This document shows positions 45,662 to 55,097 of a DNA stretch of 64,000 bases, piece after piece; position 1 is the stretch's first letter; each line of letters begins with the position of its first letter. Source of the stretch: an uncultured Maribacter sp. (GTDB lineage: Bacteria; Bacteroidota; Bacteroidia; Flavobacteriales; Flavobacteriaceae); assembly GCF_947500985.1 (NCBI RefSeq), contig NZ_CANMTX010000006.1, positions 1-64,000 of the forward strand, in the 5' to 3' direction. The translations under genes were made by a program, and so were the position numbers. Below the pieces are notes generated by a model. It had not been told where the DNA came from and ran no database searches. It saw only the letters and a program-made list of their open reading frames with translations.

Positions 45662-45976
45662 ATGATTAAAATTAACAAAAAGGAAGACGGGTTTTATCAG
45701 TTCATTTTAAAGTCTGATAATGGTAACACCCTATTAAAGAGTGTATCGTTCTATACTGAGAACGAATTAGATAACACTTTAAAAGATATAAAAGCGCTGA
45801 AAAACGCGAACGGTAAATTTTTTGAACGCAGAACAAATACCGATGGGAAATTTTTGGTGGAATTAAAAAATTCTACAGGAAAAATAATCGGCTCCAGCGG
45901 ACTTTACTCCTCTGAAGCCGGTATGGAAAATGGAATATTGAATATTTCTAACAGTATTGACTTAGGTATTAAATAG
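45662..45976 (+). CDS. YegP/DUF1508 family protein with two repeats
   Basis: 104 residues with two tandem DUF1508 units. The first is GFYQFILKSDNGNTLLKS with an aromatic turn SFYTENE; the second is GKFLVELKNSTGKIIGSSGLY. The family forms small beta-alpha dimers of unknown role. The start ATG at 45662 has no SD sequence. Its last eight bases overlap the convergent threonine aldolase gene. Confidence 0.85.
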   Translation: MIKINKKEDGFYQFILKSDNGNTLLKSVSFYTENELDNTLKDIKALKNANGKFFERRTNTDGKFLVELKNSTGKIIGSSGLYSSEAGMENGILNISNSIDLGIK

Positions 45977-46991
45977 TAGCCAATTGCTTTAATAATTCAT
46001 CGTGCATGTTATCTGTGTAATCTAAATGGGTCACCATTCTCAATTTACCTTGACCCATGCCAATGATTAAAATATCTTTTTCTTTTAAGGTATTTACAAA
46101 TTGATCACTGGTCATATAAGATTCATCTATTTCAAAAATGACAATATTTGTCTCTATAGGCTCAACCTTTTTTATGAAAGATTTTGATGCTAATACATTT
46201 CCAATCTCTTTTGCCTTTTTATGATCTTCTGCCAATCTATCGACATTATTATCTAAAGCATATATTGCTGCGGCAGCCAAAAAGCCAGACTGGCGCATAC
46301 CACCACCAAAAATTTTACGAATTCGTAGCGCCTTATGCATATGTTCTTTTGTGCCCAACAACAAAGATCCGACCGGGCAACCCAAGCCTTTACTTAAGCA
46401 GACACTTATAGTATCGAATAACCGACCATATTGTAATGCCGTTTCATTCTTTTCTACCATGGCATTCCATAAACGGGCACCATCTAAGTGATATCCTAAT
46501 TTATAATCATCGCAGACTTTTCTTATTTTCTGAAGCTCTTGAAAATCCCAACAAGTACCACCACCTTTATTTGCGGTATTCTCAACACATACTAATGTTG
46601 AAAGCGGACTATGATAAAAATCTGGCGGATTAATAACCGACTCAACCTGAGCAGCCGTCATGGTACCTCTATCACCATCGACCAACCTACATGAGACACC
46701 ACTATTAAAACTTACACCGCCACCTTCATAATTATACACATGAGCATATTTGTCACATATCAATTGTTCGCCTGGTTGTGTATGTAATTTTATGGCAGTC
46801 TGGTTCGTCATAGTACCACTAGGAAAAAACAACGCAGATTCCATTCCAAAAAGTTTAGCAGCTTTTTCCTCCAAAGCGTTTACAGTTGGGTCTTCTTTAA
46901 ATACATCGTCACCAACTGCTGCAGACATCATAGCATCTAACATACCTTGCGTAGGCTTAGTTACCGTATCACTGATAAGATTAATTATCAT
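45969..46991 (-). CDS. low-specificity threonine aldolase family enzyme
   Basis: 340 residues of fold-type I PLP enzymes. INLISDTVTKPTQGMLDAM and GDDVFKEDPTVNALE open the protein, FPSGTMTNQTAI follows, LDGARLWNA contacts the cofactor and the Schiff-base Lys lies in CLSKGLGCPVGS. It cleaves threonine or allo-threonine to glycine and acetaldehyde. The GGGMRQSGFLAAAAIYAL segment is typical of the low-specificity class. Cytoplasmic. It is 21 bases downstream of the metalloprotease gene on the same strand. Confidence 0.88.
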   Translation of the reverse strand: MIINLISDTVTKPTQGMLDAMMSAAVGDDVFKEDPTVNALEEKAAKLFGMESALFFPSGTMTNQTAIKLHTQPGEQLICDKYAHVYNYEGGGVSFNSGVSCRLVDGDRGTMTAAQVESVINPPDFYHSPLSTLVCVENTANKGGGTCWDFQELQKIRKVCDDYKLGYHLDGARLWNAMVEKNETALQYGRLFDTISVCLSKGLGCPVGSLLLGTKEHMHKALRIRKIFGGGMRQSGFLAAAAIYALDNNVDRLAEDHKKAKEIGNVLASKSFIKKVEPIETNIVIFEIDESYMTSDQFVNTLKEKDILIIGMGQGKLRMVTHLDYTDNMHDELLKQLATI

Positions 46992-47012
46992 AAATAAACT
47001 ATAAAAATTGAA

Positions 47013-49421
47013 TTAATGAAAACAACTCATTCCAATAGGCGAACCATCAGGAATCTTAAGCGAAGGTATCACTTTGAACAATTCTGGATGCTCACTAAAT
47101 GTTTTAATTCTCTTGACCATTTCTGCACTAATTGCATTTGACTCAGAATCTTTAACAAATTGAAAACTCAACTCTTTTAATTTTTGAGCTGCTATCGCAT
47201 TTACTTGTGGATGCACATTTGCATGACCCGCCAAATTCATAAGATGAAATAACACTCTAAAATTAATGGTGGTCTGGGCTTCGCTCAAATAAGCATCTTT
47301 CTGCTTCTTATTAATAGTCGCTGCAATCAATTTATCTAAAACCTCATCTAAACCAACATTATCTGTATCAATTGCTTTTTGCTGAATTAGTCTTGATGCT
47401 TTCTCTGGATGTAACAAAAACTTCAGTGTCATATCCGATGCAGTTTCAACAGCTGACAATGCATCAAAAGAAACACCCGTTTTACCATTAATAGATTCTC
47501 TTGTTCTTGGCGTACCAAAGGCACGTGGCGGAAACAAGCTTAACTTATCTTTAGGTATAGAGATCTCACTGGCATCTAAAGTTTTTAAAACAACTTTCAA
47601 TGCTTCTTCTTGCATTGCTTTATCTGCAATAGCAACAACTTCTTGTCCGTCACCTTTTATAGCATAGTTATATTCTAATCCGCCAATAACTTTAGCAACA
47701 CCTTCCGTTTGGTATCTATGAAAAAAGTATAACGGCACAAATACATCTTCTAAAACTGAATATGGAGTACCATCTTGAATATTATCCGCAGAAAAATTAG
47801 CTATAGCCACTTTTCGCAGCTTCAACATATCATCTAATTCTTTACTAACATCAGTTCCATTATCCCATAAATGAGCCAATACATGAGCACTACCTTGTGG
47901 TCGTGCATCTTGATCGGTAATATAACGGAGTCCGTCTGCCTTGGCTTTATCTAAAATTTTGTTTAGACCATCTTTTTCATTTTCATCTTCATTAAAGTTC
48001 TGATACGAATAAGCTACTGTTACCTTATCCCAATCCCCTATTCCAACTTCATAGGCTTTTGCAAAATCAACTTTACCATCAATTAATGAAAACTGCGGAT
48101 GAGGATAATCCATAACAGATGCCTTGTTAGTTGTACTTGCCGCATAATTATGCGCAAATCCTAAAGTATGACCAATTTCATGAGCTGACAGCTGACGAAT
48201 ACGCGCAATGGCCATTTCTAACATTGGCTGGTAGTTATCATCTCGCTCAGCAAAAGGCTTGTTCATTAATGCTTGGGCAATTAAGAAATCTTGACGAATT
48301 CTTAAACTTCCTAAACTTACATGACCTTTCATGATCTCGCCAGTTCTAGGATCTGTAATACTACTACCATAGCTCCACCCTCTGGTTGAACGGTGCACCC
48401 ATTGAATAACATTATATCGAACATCTAAAGGATCAGCATCGCCTGGTAACATTTTTAATTGAAAGGCATCTTTATAGCCTATTGCCTCAAAAGCTTGGTT
48501 CCACCAACGACCACCTTCTAAAAGTGCAGAACGTACGGGTTCTGGCGTACCATTATCTAAATAATAAATAATTGGCTCAACCGCTTCACTAACTGAAGCT
48601 GTAGGATCTTTTTTCTCTAAACGGTGTCTTCTTATAAATTGCTTTAAAATGTTTGACTCAACGGGAGTCGCATAATCATAATAATTAAAAGGAGAAGAAC
48701 CTGATCTTGGGTCAAACACACGTTTTTCATATTTATCATCTGGCAACTCTATAAAAGAATGGTGTTCTGCCACGGTAACCAAATTAGCATTTGGGGCTAC
48801 ACTTCTTATATAAGCTCCTTTTGCTTCACCCTTAAAAGTCATGGTAACATCAAACTCCACATTTTTAGGAAAAGCTTTGGTTCTATCAAGAGCAAATGCA
48901 CTTTTAGATTTATCTAGGCTATACGAACCTTGCTCTGTTCTTTTTAAACGGTTAGAAACACCGTGAGCATCTTGCATTAGAAAATCGGTAATATCAATAA
49001 CATACGTACCGCCTTTCTCTTCTACAATAGGAAAACCGAATAAAACTGATTTAGCAAATGCCTGTTCTACAGATTTACGCTCTAATTCATTATCGGTAAT
49101 CGCCCTATATTTCATATTCGGCTGAACCAACAATAGTTTGTTACCAGCTTTCTTAAAAAATACTACTTGCTCATCTCCTAATTGACCACGATCTAAACCA
49201 ATATCATTACTACCGATACCACTACTTAATGAGTAGACATATAAAAATTCTTCATCTAAATTATCGACTTCTAAATAAATTTTGTCGCTATCGCCATCAT
49301 AATAAAAATCATAAAGACCTTCGTACTTGACAAATTTTTTCTTTTGATCACTAAACTGTGCTGATAACATATTAAAGGATAGTATTATCAACCCAAACAG
49401 AAGCATATAATTCTTTCTCAT
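47013..49421 (-). CDS. secreted zinc-dependent metalloprotease (DUF5117/DUF4953 type)
   Basis: 802 residues. A signal peptide (1-21, ending LSAQ) is followed by an N-terminal DUF5117/5118-like region (KFVKYEGLYDFYYDGDSDKI, residues 30-240). The catalytic zinc site HEIGHTLGFAHNY near residue 415 is of the metzincin form HExxHxxGxxH, followed by a Met-turn-like SVMDYPHP. The C-terminal DUF4953-like part lacks a sorting domain. It is presumably periplasmic or extracellular; the substrate is unknown. The last residues (SPIGMSCFH) are unusual in ending with Cys and His. Confidence 0.85.
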   Translation of the reverse strand: MRKNYMLLFGLIILSFNMLSAQFSDQKKKFVKYEGLYDFYYDGDSDKIYLEVDNLDEEFLYVYSLSSGIGSNDIGLDRGQLGDEQVVFFKKAGNKLLLVQPNMKYRAITDNELERKSVEQAFAKSVLFGFPIVEEKGGTYVIDITDFLMQDAHGVSNRLKRTEQGSYSLDKSKSAFALDRTKAFPKNVEFDVTMTFKGEAKGAYIRSVAPNANLVTVAEHHSFIELPDDKYEKRVFDPRSGSSPFNYYDYATPVESNILKQFIRRHRLEKKDPTASVSEAVEPIIYYLDNGTPEPVRSALLEGGRWWNQAFEAIGYKDAFQLKMLPGDADPLDVRYNVIQWVHRSTRGWSYGSSITDPRTGEIMKGHVSLGSLRIRQDFLIAQALMNKPFAERDDNYQPMLEMAIARIRQLSAHEIGHTLGFAHNYAASTTNKASVMDYPHPQFSLIDGKVDFAKAYEVGIGDWDKVTVAYSYQNFNEDENEKDGLNKILDKAKADGLRYITDQDARPQGSAHVLAHLWDNGTDVSKELDDMLKLRKVAIANFSADNIQDGTPYSVLEDVFVPLYFFHRYQTEGVAKVIGGLEYNYAIKGDGQEVVAIADKAMQEEALKVVLKTLDASEISIPKDKLSLFPPRAFGTPRTRESINGKTGVSFDALSAVETASDMTLKFLLHPEKASRLIQQKAIDTDNVGLDEVLDKLIAATINKKQKDAYLSEAQTTINFRVLFHLMNLAGHANVHPQVNAIAAQKLKELSFQFVKDSESNAISAEMVKRIKTFSEHPELFKVIPSLKIPDGSPIGMSCFH

Positions 49422-49570
49422 TCTCTTATTAGTTTTGTTTAAAAGTATAGAAAAACTTACGAATGAAAAACATGTAGAGTAAACTAAATTATAAATACTG
49501 TACTTGTTAAAAAAGCTGTCGAATTATTACAGAATAAAGAAAAAAACTATCGATTATTATAAAAATGTCA

Positions 49571-49601
49571 TTTGTTTATTGTGTTTTATCATGTACCTTT
49601 T
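49571..49601 (+). promoter_or_regulatory. near-consensus promoter of the ATP-grasp operon
   Basis: TTTG (49571-49574), 19 bases, TACCTTTT (49594-49601). This is the best match in the window to the Bacteroidota -33/-7 pattern, and it places the transcript start only about 10 bases before the ATG at 49617. Confidence 0.6.
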
Positions 49602-49616
49602 ACAAAAACAATATCT

Positions 49617-51080
49617 ATGGCCAACATTGAAAATCAAATATTCTCTTCTTATCAAAGAAACCCAGATTTGTATGATGAAATATATGATAAACAAGGAAAA
49701 GTAAAAGAAATCTACCAAAAGCTTTTCGAAATTTATGGAGAACATACGATAAGTGATTATGTCAATTTAAATTCTAAGGCAAAATCTTCTTTTTTTAATC
49801 AAGGAATTACATTTCAAGTTTATGGCGATAACGATGTACAAGAGAAAATATTCCCCTTTGATTTATTTCCTCGTATAATTGATCATAAAGAATGGGATAT
49901 TATAGAGCGTGGATCCATACAAAGAAGTAAGGCCTTAAATTTGTTTTTATGGGATATCTATCATGATAAAAAAATACTAAAAGATAAAATTGTTCCATTA
50001 GAATTAATTACTTCATCTGCTAACTACTTAGATCAGATGAACGGCATAAATCCTCCAGGTGGTATTTATAATCATATTTCTGGTATTGATATAATTAAAC
50101 ATAATGATGGCAAATATTATGTATTAGAAGATAATATTAGATGCCCATCTGGTGTTAGTTATGTAATATGTAACCGTACAGCCCTTAAAAAAGCTCTTTT
50201 TGGAGTTTTTAATCACTACCAAACCCATTCAGTTACTAATTACGCAGAAAATCTATTAGACCTTCTTGAATCAGTAAAACCAAAAGGTGTAGATGTACCA
50301 AATGTTGTTGTAATTACACCTGGCATGTACAACTCTGCATTTTATGAGCATTCGTACTTAGCAAAAACAATGGGTGTTGAATTAGTAGAAGGTCGTGATT
50401 TATTTGTAGAGAACGATTTTGTTTATATGAAAACCATAAAAGGACCTGAGAAGGTTGATGTCATCTACAGACGAATAGATGACCAATTTATTGACCCTTT
50501 AGAATTTAGACCAGATTCAGCTCTTGGTGTACCAGGATTGTTTGCTGCTTATAAAAAAGGAAACGTCACCTTAGCAAATGCCCCAGGAACTGGTGTCGCC
50601 GATGACAAAGCTGTGTATACGTACATGCCACAAATTATTAAATATTACTTAGACGAAGAACCAATACTTAATAATGTTCACACCTATCATTGCAGTAGAC
50701 CAGATGAGTTGAAATATGTACTAGAACATATTCATGAACTAGTTATAAAGCCAGTTGATGAGGCAGGTGGTTACGGTATATCTATAGGTAATAAATTAAC
50801 AAAAGCAGAGATTGAAAAAGTAAAAGTAGAAATAAAGGAGAACCCTAGAAAGTATGTGGCACAGCCAATTATGTCATTAAGCGTTCACCCTACTTACATA
50901 GATGAAACTGAATCTTTTGAACAACGCCATGTAGATTTACGAACATATACCGTTATGGGTAAGGACAAAGAATTTGTTTTAAAAGGAGGATTAACTAGAG
51001 TAGCATTAAAAAGAGGAAATTTAATAGTAAATTCTTCTCAAGGTGGTGGTTCAAAAGATACATGGGTATTAAAAAAATAA
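49617..51080 (+). CDS. circularly permuted type 2 ATP-grasp protein
   Basis: 487 residues from ATG 49617. The ATG at 49572 lies inside the promoter, so it is rejected as start. Motifs are GGIYNHISGIDIIKHNDGKYYVLEDNIRCPSGVSY (residues about 140-175, quoted in pieces: NHISGIDI, LEDNIRCPSGVSY), VDVIYRRIDDQFIDPLEF and KPVDEAGGYGISIG. This is DUF404/DUF407, an ATP-grasp fold expected to form amide bonds. It is first in an operon with alpha-E and transglutaminase genes, a set proposed from comparative genomics to make or process an unknown peptide. Confidence 0.9.
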   Translation: MANIENQIFSSYQRNPDLYDEIYDKQGKVKEIYQKLFEIYGEHTISDYVNLNSKAKSSFFNQGITFQVYGDNDVQEKIFPFDLFPRIIDHKEWDIIERGSIQRSKALNLFLWDIYHDKKILKDKIVPLELITSSANYLDQMNGINPPGGIYNHISGIDIIKHNDGKYYVLEDNIRCPSGVSYVICNRTALKKALFGVFNHYQTHSVTNYAENLLDLLESVKPKGVDVPNVVVITPGMYNSAFYEHSYLAKTMGVELVEGRDLFVENDFVYMKTIKGPEKVDVIYRRIDDQFIDPLEFRPDSALGVPGLFAAYKKGNVTLANAPGTGVADDKAVYTYMPQIIKYYLDEEPILNNVHTYHCSRPDELKYVLEHIHELVIKPVDEAGGYGISIGNKLTKAEIEKVKVEIKENPRKYVAQPIMSLSVHPTYIDETESFEQRHVDLRTYTVMGKDKEFVLKGGLTRVALKRGNLIVNSSQGGGSKDTWVLKK

Positions 51081-51090
51081 TTAAATAAAT

Positions 51091-52038
51091 ATGCTAGCAA
51101 GAGTAGCCAATAATTTATTCTGGATGGGACGTTATATTGAACGTTCAGAACATGTAGCACGTTATTTAAACGTGAACTATTTTTCATCATTAGACGCGCC
51201 TAATATAAAATCACAAGATAGACAGTTTGTTTTAAGATCAATGCTGTTCATGCTCGGCGACCCCGAGGAAGATGAAAGTAAATTTTTGAAAGAACAAGAT
51301 GTGTTATACAGTATCGGTTTAGACCCTAATAATCCTTTTTCGATTATAAGCACAGTAAAACTAGCTAGGGAAAATGCAAATAGTGCTCGAGATTTAATAT
51401 CTACAGAGCTATACGAGGCAATTAATAAATTTTATCATTTTGTACTTAATTACCCAAAAGAAGTTTTTGTAAAGAATGGGCTTCATGACTTTACAAGTAA
51501 TATAGCAGAAATGACAGCAATATTACGTGGTAAAATAAGAGGGACGTTATTGCATGATTCTGTCTATGCAATTATTATGATGGGCGTAAATATTGAGCGG
51601 GCTACGCAAATTACCCGAATGATAAATTCTAAATACAACGATGCTCTTTTATCTCAAGGAAGTCATGGTGATAAATTCAGTAAAAGTTTTGAATGGACAA
51701 CACTCTTAAAATGTGCAGAATCATATGATATGATGCGTAGATTTTATAAAAAAACACCTACTAGTATAACTACCCTAGAATTTTTGATTTTAAATCCTAA
51801 TTGCCCTCGGTCAGTTATGAATTCATTAAATCAAGTAAACGAGCATGTAAGAATGCTTAACCCTGAAAAACGATATAACAATGATTCAACCGCATTCTTA
51901 ATTGGCAGGGTCAGAGCAGAATATGAGTTTAAATATGTTGAAGAAATAGAAAAGGATATTAAATCATTTATTGAAGATATTTTAGATAGCCTAGTCCAAA
52001 TAAGCAACAAAGTTGATGAAGAGTTTTTTAGCTATTAA
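51091..52038 (+). CDS. alpha-E domain protein (DUF403)
   Basis: 315 residues, almost fully helical. The opening LARVANNLFWMGRYIERSEH is the family hallmark, followed by ENANSARDLISTELYEAIN and NCPRSVMNSL. The function is unknown. It nearly always lies next to the circularly permuted ATP-grasp gene, as here with a 10-base gap, and may form a complex with it. No signal peptide. Confidence 0.9.
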   Translation: MLARVANNLFWMGRYIERSEHVARYLNVNYFSSLDAPNIKSQDRQFVLRSMLFMLGDPEEDESKFLKEQDVLYSIGLDPNNPFSIISTVKLARENANSARDLISTELYEAINKFYHFVLNYPKEVFVKNGLHDFTSNIAEMTAILRGKIRGTLLHDSVYAIIMMGVNIERATQITRMINSKYNDALLSQGSHGDKFSKSFEWTTLLKCAESYDMMRRFYKKTPTSITTLEFLILNPNCPRSVMNSLNQVNEHVRMLNPEKRYNNDSTAFLIGRVRAEYEFKYVEEIEKDIKSFIEDILDSLVQISNKVDEEFFSY

Positions 52039-52068
52039 GACCATTTATTAGGGGTATCTTTGATTACT

Positions 52069-52923
52069 ATGCCAAACCAATATAAAATAACTTATAGTAC
52101 AGAAAATACGTATGAGAATTGGGTAAATAATGCCTATTGGCAATTTCTGATCATTCCTATGGAAAATAATACCCAGCATCATATCGATGTTGAATTTTCT
52201 AATTCATTATTTGCTGTAAATGACTTTTCAATAAACGGATATGGTTTTAAAACTATACGTGTTCATCCTAAGAAAAAATTCAAAAAAATAAATTTTGAAG
52301 CACAGTTTAGTTTTATAAAAGACCATATAGATCCCTTTAATTTTCCTTTAGACATAAATGATTCTTTGGCATATAAAGAAATCAAAGAGTTAACCTTTAA
52401 AATTAATTTCGAAGCATTTTTAAGAAGTACAGTACTAACCAAGTTACCAAACGACTTAGACTCGATATTTCATTTTAATTTATCGAATACGATTTTCGAA
52501 AATCTACAAGAGTTAAACAAATGGACGTTTAACAATTTTCAATTCAAAGCTGGTGTTACTAAAGTTGATTCAAAATTGACTGACATAATATCAACCAAGC
52601 AAGGGGTTTGCCAAGATTTTACACATTTATTCTGTGCTATAGCAAGACAGAATGGTATACCAACAAGATATGTGTCTGGATACTTGAATCAAGCACATGG
52701 CCTTTTAGGTGATTCTCAAATGCATGCTTGGGCAGAGTGTTATATTCCACAGATTGGATGGAAAGGTTTTGACCCCACTAATAATGTTTTGGCAAACACA
52801 AACCATATTAAAGTTTGTCATGGTAAAGACTATAACGATTGTTCGCCTTTAAGAGGAATAATTTATTCTCATGGAAAAAACAAAACTACACATACTGTAA
52901 AGGTTCACAGTCAAGAACAGTAA
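52069..52923 (+). CDS. transglutaminase-like protein of the ATP-grasp/alpha-E operon
   Basis: 284 residues from ATG 52069; a TTG nine bases upstream is less likely. The N-terminal beta domain (about 1-100) is the bacterial transglutaminase N type. The core has the Cys in KQGVCQDFTHLFCAIAR, the His in MHAWAECYIP and the Asp in KGFDPTNN, an intact protease-like triad. It is cytoplasmic. It probably cleaves or transfers peptides made by the ATP-grasp enzyme. A TATCTTTG at 52055-52062 resembles a -7 element and would give a leaderless transcript. Confidence 0.88.
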   Translation: MPNQYKITYSTENTYENWVNNAYWQFLIIPMENNTQHHIDVEFSNSLFAVNDFSINGYGFKTIRVHPKKKFKKINFEAQFSFIKDHIDPFNFPLDINDSLAYKEIKELTFKINFEAFLRSTVLTKLPNDLDSIFHFNLSNTIFENLQELNKWTFNNFQFKAGVTKVDSKLTDIISTKQGVCQDFTHLFCAIARQNGIPTRYVSGYLNQAHGLLGDSQMHAWAECYIPQIGWKGFDPTNNVLANTNHIKVCHGKDYNDCSPLRGIIYSHGKNKTTHTVKVHSQEQ

Positions 52924-52985
52924 TTCCAAAAAATCGTTGTTTACAATCAACAAAAGAGTATTATTTTTACCCAAAATAAAATTTT

Positions 52986-54087
52986 ATGAACGTAAGTATA
53001 GACCACTATAAAGGTCTTATAGATCGCCTTGGTGCGTTAAGGAGGTATCTTTGACATTGATGCCAAATTAATAGAAATAGAGAACGAGCAAGAAAAAACA
53101 TTAGCACCTGATTTTTGGGATAATCCTCAAGAAGCGCAGGCACATATGAAGTTTATCCAATCTAAAAAACAATGGGTAGACGATTATAATGCGGCAGAGG
53201 TTTTGATTGCAGATTTAGAAGTACTCATTGAATTTCAACAAGAAGGAGAAGTTACAGAAGCTGAGGTTGAAAGCCAATATCAAAAGGCTTTGAACACCTT
53301 AGAGAAGATGGAATTCAAGAATATGCTTTCTGAAGAAGGTGATGAATTACCAGCAGTACTTCAAATTACCGCAGGAGCAGGTGGTACTGAAAGTTGCGAT
53401 TGGGCTGCTATGCTTATGCGCATGTACATGATGTGGGCAGAAAAGAACGGTTATAAGATTAAAGAACTTAACTATCAGGAAGGTGATGTTGCCGGCATTA
53501 AAACGGTTACATTAGAAATTGATGGCGAGTATGCCTTCGGATGGTTAAAAGGTGAAAACGGCGTACATAGATTAGTACGAATATCTCCGTTCGATAGTAA
53601 TGCCAAAAGACACACATCTTTTGCATCGGTATACGTTTACCCTCTGGTAGATGATAGTATAGAAGTAGATGTGAATCCTGCTGACATAACTATTACCACC
53701 GCTAGATCTAGTGGCGCTGGTGGACAGAATGTGAACAAGGTAGAAACCAAGGTGCAATTAACCCACCACCCTACAGGTATTCAAATTTCTTGTTCAGATA
53801 GTAGAAGTCAACACGACAATAGGGCTACGGCAATGAAAATGCTAAAATCGCAATTGTATGAGATAGAACTGCGTAAGAAAATGGAAGCACGACAAGAAAT
53901 TGAGTCTTCTAAAATGAAAATTGAATGGGGCTCACAAATTAGAAACTATGTCATGCATCCTTACAAATTAGTAAAAGATGTAAGAACAGGTGAAGAAACA
54001 GGAAATGTAGATAACGTAATGAACGGCGATATTGATCAGTTTCTTAAAGCTTTTCTAATGATGATGGGTCAGAGAGATGAAGAATAA
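52986..54087 (+). CDS. prfB: peptide chain release factor 2 with programmed +1 frameshift
   Basis: Terminates translation at UGA and UAA. Zero-frame start ATG 52986 gives 22 codons ending in CTT, then in-frame TGA at 53052-53054. A +1 slip on CTTTGAC continues at GAC 53053 and runs to 54087. An SD-like AGGAGG (53040-53045 region) lies directly before TAT CTT TGA, as in E. coli prfB, so the autoregulatory frameshift is conserved. The body has SPF ([10 protein letters not shown]), the stop-codon reading motif, and GGQ ([15 protein letters not shown]). A hairpin terminator follows. Confidence 0.95.
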
Positions 54088-54095
54088 CATTAAAT

Positions 54096-54128
54096 ATCCC
54101 AATTCATTTATTTAATGAATTGGGATTT
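54096..54128 (+). terminator. terminator of prfB
   Basis: 13-bp perfect stem ATCCCAATTCATT / AATGAATTGGGAT with a TTT tail. It overlaps the upstream candidate start of the next frame (54120), which argues for the later ATG. Confidence 0.8.
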
Positions 54129-54149
54129 CTAGTATTAAAATTAAATAGA

Positions 54150-54494
54150 ATGATTAAAATATACCATAATTCTAGATGTAGTAAATCTAGAGAAGGACTT
54201 AAATTACTTGAAGATTCTGGCAAGACTTTTGAAGTAGTAAAGTATTTGGAAGATATACCAACAAAAGAAGAACTAAGAAATGTAATCAGTTGTTTAGAAA
54301 TTAAACCTATAAATCTGGTTCGAAAATCTGAAGCAATCTGGAAAGAGAAGTTTAAAAACTTACCCTTATCTGACGAAGAATTAATAGACGCCATGATTAC
54401 ATATCCTAAATTAATAGAACGACCAATTGTAATAAATGGCAATAGGGCCGTTATTGGCAGACCGGCATCGAACATAGATTCTTTAATTAATTAG
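54150..54494 (+). CDS. ArsC/Spx family arsenate reductase-like protein
   Basis: 114 residues from ATG 54150; an ATG 30 bases upstream lies in the prfB terminator. Thioredoxin-like fold with the catalytic Cys in YHNSRCSKSREGL, VVKYLEDIPTKEEL and the conserved IERPIVINGNRAVIGRP. The active-site Arg of ArsC in the RP motif is present. The YffB/ArsC family reduces arsenate with glutathione or glutaredoxin; no other ars gene is nearby, so a different redox role is possible. Confidence 0.88.
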   Translation: MIKIYHNSRCSKSREGLKLLEDSGKTFEVVKYLEDIPTKEELRNVISCLEIKPINLVRKSEAIWKEKFKNLPLSDEELIDAMITYPKLIERPIVINGNRAVIGRPASNIDSLIN

Positions 54495-54581
54495 AATTCA
54501 CTATAATTGCTTAGAGAATTTTCTTAACAAACAATTAACCATTTTCAGTTAAACCATAGTATAACTTTATAATCTAATTAT

Positions 54582-55097
54582 ATGAAAAAAGTAATAAAAT
54601 GTAGCAATATAAAAGTATTAGTGTTGCTATTAATTCTATTAGGAAGTTCTGAAATTTGCGCACAATACGGTTATGGAAATAACGGTTATGGATCACGTGG
54701 CGGCTACGGTTATGGTAATCAAAGAAGTTCAATACCTCAAGCCCAAACACCTGCCGAACCACCAAAACCTAAAACTGCCGAAGAACTGGTTGATGATGAA
54801 ATGCCAAGAATTTCTGAAGCGATTGCACTAAATGAGTTTGAACAGGCTGTATTAAGCTCTGTTTTAAAGAAATATGTACAAGAGCGTATAGAAGCCCAAA
54901 TATTAAAGCTTCCGCCAGAAAAAATGGCTGAAGTATATGAGAATATTACTAAAAGGCAAGATGAAGAATTAAAAGCTGGCTTGCCATTAGAAAAGTATGA
55001 AGCTTTTGTTGCACTACAAAAAGATGGTGTTTCAAAAACTATCAAGAAGAATAAAAAGAAGAAAAAAGACAAACGAAAGAAAACTAAAACTAACTAA
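54582..55097 (+). CDS. small secreted protein with Gly/Tyr-rich start and Lys-rich end
   Basis: 171 residues. The signal peptide (about 1-27) ends in SSEICAQ. A Gly/Tyr/Asn-rich stretch (YGYGNNGYGSRGGYGYG) is next, then a Pro-rich linker, a helical domain at about 65-145 (PRISEAIALNEFEQAVLSSV, LPPEKMAEVYENITKRQDEE) and a 20-residue Lys/Arg-rich tail. The helical part recalls periplasmic stress proteins of the Spy/LTXXQ kind in layout, though the family is not certain. The stop is directly followed by the start of the TonB receptor gene, so the two are an operon. Confidence 0.65.
   Translation: MKKVIKCSNIKVLVLLLILLGSSEICAQYGYGNNGYGSRGGYGYGNQRSSIPQAQTPAEPPKPKTAEELVDDEMPRISEAIALNEFEQAVLSSVLKKYVQERIEAQILKLPPEKMAEVYENITKRQDEELKAGLPLEKYEAFVALQKDGVSKTIKKNKKKKKDKRKKTKTN

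Noticed and set aside
53046-53053. TATCTTTG inside prfB as a promoter -7 element
   Set aside because: It is part of the RF2 frameshift site (TAT CTT TGA C), which explains its conservation fully.
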